Assembly: GCA_001464865.1 (NCBI GenBank)
Contig: LNEG01000001.1
Coordinates: forward strand, 48,530 to 112,529
Direction: 5' to 3'
DNA from: Burkholderiales bacterium Ga0074133
Lineage (GTDB): Bacteria > Pseudomonadota > Gammaproteobacteria > Burkholderiales > Burkholderiaceae_C
DNA length: 64,000 nucleotides
The notes beneath the pieces were generated by a model. It saw nothing but the letters and a program-made list of their open reading frames with translations. It did not search any database and was not told the DNA's origin. A program made the translations under genes and the position numbers. Shown piece by piece: positions 46,929-56,009 of the stretch. Within the stretch, counting starts at the first letter, position 1. Every line of letters begins with the position of its first letter.

Positions 46929-49900
46929 TCAGGCCTTGAGAAATCGACGCGCCGACGCAGGGAGAGCAGCAGCCCGTGCAGGGTCAGGCTGGGATGAAGG
47001 AGGCGTGGACGGTGCGGGTTTGCCAGCCGCAGGTGTGTGGGCGCTCCGATGCGAGTTGGATCCCAGCAGCTGCAATCGCTTCATTGCGGTGGCCGGCATT
47101 GGGACGCTGGGGCTCCCATTTGGTGGTGCGGCCAAACGTGAAGGTGGTGCGGCGACAACTGGGCGCGTCCCAGCGGCCTGTGCAGAGCGGCGCAACCAGG
47201 GCTTGTGCTGTTGAGGTGGCGGGGTACCCTCCACCTTTGCTGCAGCAGGTGCTGTGGGTTGTGCTGGCGCCGCTTTGGGGACCTGAGGCGGTGTGGATGC
47301 AACACGTGCGCCGGCTTGGCGCAAAGAGACCAGGCTGACATGTTCTTTCGGACCAGAGATCTGGTCCCAGGTGTTCTTCGTTCCACCATCCGCTGGCTGG
47401 TCGCTGGTGCCAAAAGTGTAGGCAATGACCTTGTCCGAGCCCTTGGCTACCTTGGCATTTCGCGCGAACATGGCGGCATAGCCTGAGGAGGGTGGCTCAA
47501 AGCTCACCACGGCACCGCAATTGATCGCCATGTCGATTTCAGCGAGTCCGTCAACACCGGTCAACTGCATGAACCGCTCGTGGTAGTAGTTCGCTGCCGA
47601 GGCCGCACTCTGATCGGGTCCCACGAAGCGTGCTTCCTCGAAGGGTGCGGGCAGGTGCAACACCAAGCCTTTGACGGCGCTTTCCAGGTACAGGCGGACC
47701 GCGAGGTGGTCGGCCCAAGCTGCACCACCGCTGACCAGGATGTCTTCGGGACCCACGCGACCGCGCGCGTCGGCAACCATCGCCTCCCACAGTGCTTGGT
47801 CCATCTGCTCGTGCTTGTCGCGCCCGGCGGTGCCGATGATGGCAACGCGGCGACCATCTGCTTGATCGGTGGAACCTGCTGCAGGCACAGGTTGAGCCTT
47901 GTGTCCAGGCGACGCGGCCTTCGGGGTGATGGCCCCTTTTCTGTCGGTGCGCGGCGCCGTGGGGGATTGGCGGTCGTCCAGGTGGTTGATCCGCGAGTCC
48001 GGCAGTTCCATGAGGAATCGGCTGGGCTCCGACTCACGCGATTCGCCATTGTTCATGCGCTCATGGGCGTGGCTGATCGTGAGTGTTTTGCGCGCGCGTG
48101 TCAGCGCCACGTACATCAGCCGTCGCTCTTCCTGAAGTCCAGGGCCGTCGTCAGCTTCCACGTACTCATCCTGTGGCAGACCGCCCACGTAGACCATGCG
48201 AGACGCTTCTTCAATGGATCGACCGTTACCGCGCTGCTCGTCTTCTGCGATCGCGCGATTGTGGGGGAAGACGCCTTCCTCCAGGCCGGCGATGTAGACG
48301 TGGTCGAACTCCAACCCTTTGGAGGAGTGCACGGTCATAAGGCTGACGGTGTTCTTCTTGCTCATGTCGGACTCGGATGTCGAGGTCATGAGAGCAACGA
48401 AGGACAGGTATTCCGGCAGCTGCTCGGTGGCGGAGCGCAGCAAAGGGTTTTCGAGCTCGAACTGGCGCGCCGCTGAAATCAGTTCGGCGATGTTCTCCAT
48501 CCGCTCTTTGGCCTCGTCCTCGCTCGACTTGCTGCCGGTGGCCTCTTCGGTGTAGTGCTGCTCGATGCCCGTTTTCTTGAGGATTTCCTCGATCAGTCGG
48601 GACAGCGGCATGTTTTCTGCCGCATCAGCCAGGTCCAGGATGGTGGTGGTGAACGCGTGCAGTTGCCGGAGTTTCTTCTGTGCGGCCGCATTGCCCACCG
48701 AGGCCGGATTGAGCTGCATCATCTGGGCACGTTTGTCGACCATCTCGATCATCGAGATCCGCTCGGACTGGGCTTGCTGACGCAGATCCTCCAGCGTGCG
48801 CTCGCCAATGCCCCGGGGCGGGAAGTTGGCCACCCGAACGAAAGACAAATCTCGGCTGATGTCGGCTACCAAGTCGAGGTAGGCGAGGACGTTTTTGATT
48901 TCCTGGCGCTCGTAGAAGCGGAAGCCGCCGTAGACGGTCAGGGGAACGCCCAGTTTGTTGATCTCTTGTTCGAGAGCCCGGGACTGCATGTTCGTGCGAT
49001 ACAGGACCGCAATCTCCGAAGGGGAAACCCCGTCGTTCTTGATGCGGTCGTAGATCTTGGCTGCAATCGAAGCGGCTTCGAAGTGGCCGTTGCCATAGGT
49101 CACCATGTCGATTTGCTCACCGCCGTCGCTCTTGCTTGTTCGCAGCACCTTGCCGAGTCGGTTGGTGTTGCGCTCGATGATCGCGTTGGCGGCCTCGAGG
49201 ATGTGTGGCAGCGAGCGGTAGTTCTGCTCCAGGCGAATCATCCGTCCCTTGGGGCTCTTTGCATTGGCCGTCATGGTCTTCAGGAATTTCCCCATGTTCT
49301 TGGGGTCAGCTCCGCGGAAAGCGTAGATGCTTTGGTCGTCGTCACCCACTGCGGTGACATGGCACTTCGGACCCTTGAGGAGCTCAAGCCACTCGAACTG
49401 GATGTCGTTCGTGTCCTGGAACTCGTCAACCAAGATCGCGCGGAACCGGTCTTGGTAGTGCGATCGAACGGTCGAATTCGTTCGCAGCAGTTCGACGGCA
49501 CGCGCGAGCAGGTCCTGGAAGTCCAGAAGGCCCTGGCGATCCAGTCGTGACTGGTACTCGCCAAAAACGGCCTCCATCTGCTCTTCGTCGCTTGAGGACG
49601 CCGTCACCTGGGTGGTGATCAGCTCAGGCTTCTTGTTGCGCTCTTTCTTTTCGTTGATGTGCTTCACGCACTGCTTGGGCGTGACGAACTCCAGTGCTTC
49701 GGTGTCTTCTTCTTCGGCCTCTGCAACGCCGGCCAGTGGGTCAGCTGCAGACAAGAGGTCGGGCTTGGCCAGAGCAGCAAGCTTTTTCGCCTCCTTCACC
49801 GATGCCTTTGTCAGCCCAAAGTCTTTCAGGATGTTGCGAACCAGCGCTTCCTGGCCGTCCGTGTCCAGAATGGCAAAGGACTTTGGCAGCCCTGCTTCTG

Positions 49901-50411
49901 CGTAGTTCTCGCGCAGGATCCGATTGCAAAGGCTGTGGAAGGTGCCCACCCACAAACCGTTGATCGCACTCTTGTTCATCAAGGGGCGCAATCGGAGCTT
50001 CATCTCCTGCGAGGCCTTGTTCGTGAAGGTCACGGCCATGACGGCGGCGGCAGGAAGGGCGGGTTCGCCCTCGGAGATGAGTCGGGCAACACGCGCTGTG
50101 AGCACGGATGTCTTGCCAGATCCCGCGGCCGCCAGTACCAGTGCGGACTCATGGGGCATGAACACCGCTTCGCGTTGCTCTGTGTTCAGGCGGTCGTACA
50201 AGGCTTGACGGTTAGCAGCACGCTCCGCTTCACGCTTGGCGAATGCCGCCGCCGCCTCCTCATCGGACATCGGCAATCCGTCTGCGCGGTAGCCTGCAAC
50301 ATCGGAGTCGACCGCACCTTGCTCCACCACAGGCGGGGCGGCGCTTTCGAAATACTCTGCTGGCGCGTCCCAGGCGCCTTCGCCAAACGGGTCGTCGTAG
50401 ATGTTGCTCAT
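46929..50411 (-). CDS. UvrD/Rep-type SF1 helicase with C-terminal SLOG/DprA-like extension
   Basis: LNTEQREAVFMPHESALVLAAAGSGKTSVLTARVARL; VTAVGDDDQSIYAFRGADP; SLMTVHSSKGLEFDHVYIAGLEEGVFP; then RRVAIIGTAGRD...ILVSGGAAWADHLAVRLYLE...GYAAMFARNAKVAKGSDKVIAYTFG. Confidence 0.9.
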   Translation of the reverse strand: MSNIYDDPFGEGAWDAPAEYFESAAPPVVEQGAVDSDVAGYRADGLPMSDEEAAAAFAKREAERAANRQALYDRLNTEQREAVFMPHESALVLAAAGSGKTSVLTARVARLISEGEPALPAAAVMAVTFTNKASQEMKLRLRPLMNKSAINGLWVGTFHSLCNRILRENYAEAGLPKSFAILDTDGQEALVRNILKDFGLTKASVKEAKKLAALAKPDLLSAADPLAGVAEAEEEDTEALEFVTPKQCVKHINEKKERNKKPELITTQVTASSSDEEQMEAVFGEYQSRLDRQGLLDFQDLLARAVELLRTNSTVRSHYQDRFRAILVDEFQDTNDIQFEWLELLKGPKCHVTAVGDDDQSIYAFRGADPKNMGKFLKTMTANAKSPKGRMIRLEQNYRSLPHILEAANAIIERNTNRLGKVLRTSKSDGGEQIDMVTYGNGHFEAASIAAKIYDRIKNDGVSPSEIAVLYRTNMQSRALEQEINKLGVPLTVYGGFRFYERQEIKNVLAYLDLVADISRDLSFVRVANFPPRGIGERTLEDLRQQAQSERISMIEMVDKRAQMMQLNPASVGNAAAQKKLRQLHAFTTTILDLADAAENMPLSRLIEEILKKTGIEQHYTEEATGSKSSEDEAKERMENIAELISAARQFELENPLLRSATEQLPEYLSFVALMTSTSESDMSKKNTVSLMTVHSSKGLEFDHVYIAGLEEGVFPHNRAIAEDEQRGNGRSIEEASRMVYVGGLPQDEYVEADDGPGLQEERRLMYVALTRARKTLTISHAHERMNNGESRESEPSRFLMELPDSRINHLDDRQSPTAPRTDRKGAITPKAASPGHKAQPVPAAGSTDQADGRRVAIIGTAGRDKHEQMDQALWEAMVADARGRVGPEDILVSGGAAWADHLAVRLYLESAVKGLVLHLPAPFEEARFVGPDQSAASAANYYHERFMQLTGVDGLAEIDMAINCGAVVSFEPPSSGYAAMFARNAKVAKGSDKVIAYTFGTSDQPADGGTKNTWDQISGPKEHVSLVSLRQAGARVASTPPQVPKAAPAQPTAPAAAKVEGTPPPQQHKPWLRRSAQAAGTRPVVAAPPSRLAAPPNGSPSVPMPATAMKRLQLLGSNSHRSAHTPAAGKPAPSTPPSSQPDPARAAALPASARRFLKA

Positions 50412-50437
50412 GGTGTTCTTTCGGTGGCCGACGTGGC

Positions 50438-51016
50438 TCAGGGCCGGCGTCGAATTGCAGAGCGCTGCAGGCTCTGCGGTAAATCTGAATGGCTGGGCAC
50501 AGTGTTGGCCGCCTCGCCCCGGGCATTGAGGGTGCCGGCTTCGGCGATGAGCACGCGAGGAGCGACCGGAGCGGGCAGGGCTGCCGCTGCATGCCGCTCC
50601 ATGATGGCGATTCGGGCATCAATCACAGCGTCGTAGGCATTGGTCTCAGACCCCGCTTTCCCACCCACTGTAGGGATGCCCTCGACATAAACCTGCCATG
50701 CCCAAGATGAACCAGCACGCTCGGAGACGGCTTCGATCCATGGACGACCGGAAAGCCGTTTTCTTGTCTCGGCTGCCTTTTGTCGACCTTGCTCGTAAGC
50801 GACGGACAATTTGTCGCTGAAGCTCGCCGTTGCGTCTGAGCGATTGAGCATTCCATCGTAGAACCCTTGCAGGCGGGCGCGCGCCGGCAGACTGCTGGCT
50901 GATGCGATGAGTCGTGCAATGCGCGTGTCGCGCGCGGATTCTGGGCTGAGCGAAAAGCTGACAACTCGGGTGTCCGAATCGTCCACCGCATCCGTGCGCA
51001 AAGGTAGGGGGATCAT
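50438..51016 (-). CDS. Hypothetical protein with basic tail
   Basis: Intact ORF in operon; tail QRSAIRRRP. Confidence 0.65.
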   Translation of the reverse strand: MIPLPLRTDAVDDSDTRVVSFSLSPESARDTRIARLIASASSLPARARLQGFYDGMLNRSDATASFSDKLSVAYEQGRQKAAETRKRLSGRPWIEAVSERAGSSWAWQVYVEGIPTVGGKAGSETNAYDAVIDARIAIMERHAAAALPAPVAPRVLIAEAGTLNARGEAANTVPSHSDLPQSLQRSAIRRRP

Positions 51017-51040
51017 GTGATGGGGCTCCGGCGACAAGGT

Positions 51041-52075
51041 TCACATACGCGGGCGAGGGCCGGGGGGTGTTGCAGTCGCCTTATCCCCTTTCGAGTCCAT
51101 CGATGCAAACGAGGGGCCGACCACTTCGTTGATCGTCAGCTCAATTTCCGCCAGGCGGAGGCGAGATTCCTCCAAGCCAAAGAAGTTGACAGTGCTCTCG
51201 AGTGCGTACTGCATGGCCGCGCGCAAGCGGTCGTCATCGCTCATGGGTGCGTTGATCATGGACAGCGCGTCCATCATCACCATGCGCATGTAGTTGTTCT
51301 GGTCCTTGGCCATCCAGGGCGCGTCGATGTTGATGTCGTGCAGCAGTCCTTCGTAGACGTTGGCCTTGCCAGACTCATCGTAGTGAAGCGTCACCAGCTC
51401 ACCAGGCGCGACGATGCGATCGAGCGCAACGTTGTTGTGGACCACGATGTCCTGTGCGCCCACTTGTTGAGCGGAGAAATTCTCGGACACGGCAAGGACG
51501 CGGCCGGAGGAAACACCGGTGCTGCTAGCTGCCGGCTTGAGGAAGCGGATGACCTCGACACGCATCTCCAGCTCGGCCAGCTTCTTCACTGATGCCAACT
51601 CTGGGTCGAGATCGCCCTCGATGGGCTCAAGAGCGAGATCTTCGAAAGAGAAGGCCTTCTTCGGTGCGTTCTGCGTCGCGACCTTCGTCTGCACCAGCTC
51701 GCCAGCACCCAGGGCATTTGCAGACTTGGCTGGCTTGAGCGAACTGATGCTCCCTTGCTCAACCAGCTCCAACCCCTTTTTCACCAAAGTGCTGACGGGG
51801 CGGAAAGGCTTTTCCAGTGGGCTGCTCAGTGACAAAGGGCGCCAGGCTGACACCGGCTTGTCCGTCATCCAGAAGTTGCCCGTGAAGAGCACCCTGGTGG
51901 ACACGGCAGAGGCTTTGAGCTCAGGGCGAGTAACGAAGAAACCCGAGCTGGCGGGCTTACGCTCGGGAGGTGCCCACTCCATCATGCTGAGGACGCCATC
52001 GACACCGCGGGACACAGCCTGCTCTTGGCGTGCAGACAGGGGTGTGGGGGAAAGGGTTGGGCTGTTCAGGTTCAT
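51041..52075 (-). CDS. Hypothetical protein
   Basis: Intact ORF in operon; tail PPGPRPRM. Confidence 0.7.
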   Translation of the reverse strand: MNLNSPTLSPTPLSARQEQAVSRGVDGVLSMMEWAPPERKPASSGFFVTRPELKASAVSTRVLFTGNFWMTDKPVSAWRPLSLSSPLEKPFRPVSTLVKKGLELVEQGSISSLKPAKSANALGAGELVQTKVATQNAPKKAFSFEDLALEPIEGDLDPELASVKKLAELEMRVEVIRFLKPAASSTGVSSGRVLAVSENFSAQQVGAQDIVVHNNVALDRIVAPGELVTLHYDESGKANVYEGLLHDINIDAPWMAKDQNNYMRMVMMDALSMINAPMSDDDRLRAAMQYALESTVNFFGLEESRLRLAEIELTINEVVGPSFASMDSKGDKATATPPGPRPRM

Positions 52076-52091
52076 GGCTTTTCCTTGGTGA

Positions 52092-52928
52092 TCAATTTGG
52101 CTTGCGACCGGACGTCGCGGATGGAGTAGGGCTGGCCACTTGGTCCATGTCCTGACTTGCAGTGCGCATGTGCGCAACGACGGACGGATGGGCCATGGTC
52201 AGCTTTCCGCCATCAATCCGCAGAAGTGGCGTCTTCTGTCCAATCACTTCATGCGTGAACGCAGAAGTTGCGCGATCCATGACGCGTGCGGTTGGGGGGT
52301 GGAAGGCTTCAGGAACGATCGATCTGACAAGGTTGCCAAGGGTGTCGGTGATGACCCATCCGTGGACCTTCCTGACCGGGCGACCGTTTTCATCAGGCTT
52401 GGCCTGGGTGTGAAAAACCTTGTAGCCAATCAGATCTCGATCAAGGTTCTCCGGCTTTTTCAGCTCATCCAGAAATGAGGCCAGTCCGGGTTGGAAACCA
52501 GTGGCCTCTGTGAAGACCTTGAGATCGGACAGGCGCAACGCACCCGCTGGGAAAGCCATGTTGTTGGCTTCGCAGTTGCGCCATGACCGTATGTACGTGG
52601 AATGTTGCGTATTGGTGGTCGCGTTGCCGGTGAAGAAGCCGCCACTGCGGTTGCATTGCGTGTCGAAGATCTTGAGTCCAGATTCCACTTGGTGTGGATG
52701 AAAAGGAATCAAGCACGCGTCGATATGCCAGTGCCGGTCCTGGAACATCGCGGCCGGGTGTCTGGCTTGGTTCTCATATGCCGTGAGCACACGGGCAGCC
52801 TCCTCAACTTGCTGAAGCGAGAGCGTGCCCGCATCCGAGAGGCTCCGCCCGCTCTCGCAGACCCGCTTCATGGTGCTCAACGAGCCGTCATGGGCATTTA
52901 CGGTGCTGATCAGTGCGTGGTGAGGCAT
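52092..52928 (-). CDS. Hypothetical protein
   Basis: Intact ORF in operon; tail SATSGRKPN. Confidence 0.7.
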   Translation of the reverse strand: MPHHALISTVNAHDGSLSTMKRVCESGRSLSDAGTLSLQQVEEAARVLTAYENQARHPAAMFQDRHWHIDACLIPFHPHQVESGLKIFDTQCNRSGGFFTGNATTNTQHSTYIRSWRNCEANNMAFPAGALRLSDLKVFTEATGFQPGLASFLDELKKPENLDRDLIGYKVFHTQAKPDENGRPVRKVHGWVITDTLGNLVRSIVPEAFHPPTARVMDRATSAFTHEVIGQKTPLLRIDGGKLTMAHPSVVAHMRTASQDMDQVASPTPSATSGRKPN

Positions 52929-52930
52929 GG

Positions 52931-53641
52931 TCAAGCTTCCGTGAAGGGTGAGGGGCTGGCCAGGCTGGGGCGAATCGGCGAGCCCGAGAGACCGGGTTGG
53001 CTGAAAGTCGTAACGTCTCGTTTTGCATCCACCGGTGCGAAGGTCTTTCCCGCAGCGACGTCCGCCAGTACACGGGAGATGGGTGTTTGCATCGGCAGGA
53101 TGGCAGTCGCGACCTCGTGCTCATCCTTGAACTGACATTCGGCGAGGACTGCGTCGGCGTGCGTCGGGTGAATGGAATGAACGCGCAACCCCTTCTCGCC
53201 TTCGGCCTTGAAGAGCAGCACCCGCGCGCCATCGGTTTGGGCTCCGAGCTGGTACGGCAGAAGCGGGGGCACTTCCATGTGGCGCGCTTCTGCCTTGGAC
53301 ATCTCGGCGGCTTGCTCGGAAGGTGAGAAGACAAGGCGGGCGTTCTCGATGGCGCCGGCGTTGACGTCGATGAAAACGAGTGGCTTGTGTCCGGCCATCA
53401 CGTCGCTGGCCGCTGCCGAGAGGATGGCGTCGATGGAGGGCAGGGCATTGGCACGCTCGCATGCACTCCACACAGCGCCCTCAAGGTCCGCACGAACCAC
53501 GCCGAAAGGAAACTCGACCGCCCTGGAGCGATCCATGCAGACCATGATGGCGTCGCGTACCCCCAAAGAAGGGCGCTCACCGGTCTTGTATGAGCTGACA
53601 GAGCCGTTGTTGAGGGTGAGGGTGGTGTTGATCTTGGGCAT
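52931..53641 (-). CDS. Hypothetical protein
   Basis: Intact ORF in operon, 2-bp gap to the next gene. Confidence 0.7.
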   Translation of the reverse strand: MPKINTTLTLNNGSVSSYKTGERPSLGVRDAIMVCMDRSRAVEFPFGVVRADLEGAVWSACERANALPSIDAILSAAASDVMAGHKPLVFIDVNAGAIENARLVFSPSEQAAEMSKAEARHMEVPPLLPYQLGAQTDGARVLLFKAEGEKGLRVHSIHPTHADAVLAECQFKDEHEVATAILPMQTPISRVLADVAAGKTFAPVDAKRDVTTFSQPGLSGSPIRPSLASPSPFTEA

Positions 53642-53655
53642 GGGAATTCCTTTGT

Positions 53656-54633
53656 TCAGAGCGCAGCTGCGCGCCGGCGGCCACCGGGAGCGGGTACGGA
53701 TGGGTTGATCGAAGAGGCGATGTCTGCCGCATCAGAGCGAACGCTGGAAATGGACCGCTTCATCAGCTGTGCTTGCACACCCGGGATGTGCTCAACCAGG
53801 CCATTGCCCTTCATGCGGTCGAAGAGGTCGGCGCTGCTTTCACCCACGCATCCCATGGCCACAAGGAGCTCAACCGCAAACCCGTTCTTCGCGCCAAGGG
53901 CAGCCAGCATCGGATGGGTGGGACGGTTCCAGTCACCATCGAAGGTGAGGCCGGCCTTCACGAGGCGGCCGGTGATCTGGGTGGCGTAGTGCCGATAGGA
54001 AGTGTTGTTCCAGTCTCCGCTTCGGATCAAAGAGTTGACCGCATACTCGCCAACCTCCGCGCCGAGTCCCGCATCCAGCAGGGCAAAAACGACTTTGGGC
54101 GGCTCAGGATTCTTCCCGGCGGCCTGAATGCCGGTCCATTGGCCGATGGCCATCTGGAGCAGTGAATCGCGACCGGGACCGCTTTGAATGTGTTTGAGCA
54201 CATCGCGTGGGACATCGAGGTTTGCAACGGTGGCGCCGTATCCAATCAACAGGAAGACGTCCTGCGTGCGACCGTGGATGACCGCGTCATAGAGCAAGGC
54301 GCCGTAGCGAGGATCCTTCGCCGATGGCGTGTCGATGTTGAAGCCGTGGGCGATGGCCAGCATGTAACCTGACTGCACCCCTTCACGCAAGCAGGCAAGT
54401 GCGAAAGGAATCTGCTGACCCTTCTGGTTCTCGGGGTCGGGAATTTCCTCGAGCAGCAGAGATGGATCCTTTTGGATTGCACCCAGAACGGCTGCCTGCC
54501 GGCCCTCTCTGAGAGCTGTCGACACCAAGGACAGGACTCGTTTTCGCTGATCACCTGAAAAGACAGGTGCAGCTACCTTGCGCGAACTGGAGAGGCCAAG
54601 CGCCTCTTTGAAAAACGAATCTGGGGATGGCAT
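53656..54633 (-). CDS. Ankyrin-like repeat protein with basic tail
   Basis: RYGALLYDAVIHGRTQDVFLLIGYGATVANL; tail APGGRRRAAAL. Confidence 0.65.
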   Translation of the reverse strand: MPSPDSFFKEALGLSSSRKVAAPVFSGDQRKRVLSLVSTALREGRQAAVLGAIQKDPSLLLEEIPDPENQKGQQIPFALACLREGVQSGYMLAIAHGFNIDTPSAKDPRYGALLYDAVIHGRTQDVFLLIGYGATVANLDVPRDVLKHIQSGPGRDSLLQMAIGQWTGIQAAGKNPEPPKVVFALLDAGLGAEVGEYAVNSLIRSGDWNNTSYRHYATQITGRLVKAGLTFDGDWNRPTHPMLAALGAKNGFAVELLVAMGCVGESSADLFDRMKGNGLVEHIPGVQAQLMKRSISSVRSDAADIASSINPSVPAPGGRRRAAAL

Positions 54634-54785
54634 TGCGTCATACCTGCTCGACAGCCCATGGTGGGCAAGCGCAAAATCTGTATGAGTACAGTATATCGGA
54701 TATTACATACACCGTCCGTCTGATTCTTGCGGCTGGATACGCATACAGCATGCACACCTTGTGCGTTTGAGATATCTTGTTGAGC

Positions 54786-55391
54786 ATGGACACAACCACA
54801 CCCTCTCGGATTGATCGGATCAAACGTCGACAAGCTGCCGCCCAGGCGGGTAGCCAGCGCGCGGCTGAGACCCCAGTGACGGATGGAAAGAAGGCGCCCC
54901 GAAAGGAGGTGGCCAGCAAGGAGTCAACGCAGGCCGCGCCCCTCAGGCCTGCTGCAACTTCCAAAGACGATCACGTGGGCGTCGCGGACACCGATAGCCT
55001 GGACATGATTTCCCATATCGATGTGCTGGGCGCAGAAGAGCTTCGCTCTGACTTTGTCGAGTACCTTGAGGCCATCGCTTCGGTGCATAGCTACGGGGAG
55101 ACCGACAGAAAGTTCATCTCCGACTACTTCATGCCAGCAGGCATTGATTTGGTGGGTGATCCCATTGCCAGGAGGAACCTCAAGGATAGGATTCGCGGCT
55201 GGCAAGTCGATCTGATCACCTTTGGTTGGGTGCCGCCCCAAGGAAAGGAGCGCCTGGAACACCGGGCTCGCACCACCTTCAGGCAAGAGGTCATGGGGAT
55301 GGAGGTCGATGAAAACGGGATTCCCTATCCTGGTGTCGCAGCAAAGCAGTTCATTCAGGCCGCAAAACGATCCTCGGCCGCAAAGCCTTGA
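54786..55391 (+). CDS. Hypothetical protein with charged N-terminus
   Basis: Intact ORF, divergent from 53656-54633, followed by a terminator. Confidence 0.65.
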   Translation: MDTTTPSRIDRIKRRQAAAQAGSQRAAETPVTDGKKAPRKEVASKESTQAAPLRPAATSKDDHVGVADTDSLDMISHIDVLGAEELRSDFVEYLEAIASVHSYGETDRKFISDYFMPAGIDLVGDPIARRNLKDRIRGWQVDLITFGWVPPQGKERLEHRARTTFRQEVMGMEVDENGIPYPGVAAKQFIQAAKRSSAAKP

Positions 55392-55404
55392 TGCGCCACA
55401 AACC

Positions 55405-55431
55405 AAAAAAGCGCTCATTGAGCGCTTTTTT
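55405..55431. terminator. Intrinsic terminator
   Basis: AAAAAAGCGCTCATTGAGCGCTTTTTT. Confidence 0.88.
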
Positions 55432-55444
55432 GTGTGCGGCCTGA

Positions 55445-55957
55445 TCAGACGGTCGCGGACTGGGGCCGGTGGTCAGAGTACTCGGCCTGGAAGTTGACGC
55501 TGATCTCTGGAGCGCCTGAACTGCCCGGGAGGATCCAATCGCCTTTGGGGAAACCCACCGTGTTCAAGCCGCGCTTGGGTCGTGGACTTGATGCCACAGG
55601 CTTTGAAGTCGTTTTTGGGGGTTTTTTGGCCGATGCCACCTTGGACTTCGGTGGCGATTTTCGAGGTGTCTTTGGCTTTGCGGGCGCCGCGACATCGTCC
55701 AAGAGATTGGTAGAGGACGAATCGTCCGCATCCTTGTCGACGCCAAAGGAAGATCTTGAGCTGGCTATGACCGCCTCCGCCATTTCAGCAGGAGTGCTGG
55801 GGCCCTGCGCCCAAGGACTCAACACCGATGACTTGGCCTCAATCCTCTTCGAGATCAAACGCTCGTCAATGACGATGTCCACCATCTCGTCGGTAGAGGA
55901 CTGATGATTGCCCTGTGTTCGCGGGGCGGAAAAGATTGACTTCAATGCAGAAAACAT
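55445..55957 (-). CDS. Hypothetical protein with Lys/Pro-rich low-complexity segment
   Basis: APAKPKTPRKSPPKSKVASAKKPPKTTSKPVASSPRPKRG. Confidence 0.6.
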   Translation of the reverse strand: MFSALKSIFSAPRTQGNHQSSTDEMVDIVIDERLISKRIEAKSSVLSPWAQGPSTPAEMAEAVIASSRSSFGVDKDADDSSSTNLLDDVAAPAKPKTPRKSPPKSKVASAKKPPKTTSKPVASSPRPKRGLNTVGFPKGDWILPGSSGAPEISVNFQAEYSDHRPQSATV

Positions 55958-56009
55958 GTCGCGATCCTAGTTGCGGAGAAGATATCACATGCACCCACTG
56001 CTGTCAATT

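Noticed and set aside
48555-49550. 331-aa plus-strand ORF
   Set aside because: Antisense to the UvrD helicase motifs; shadow ORF.
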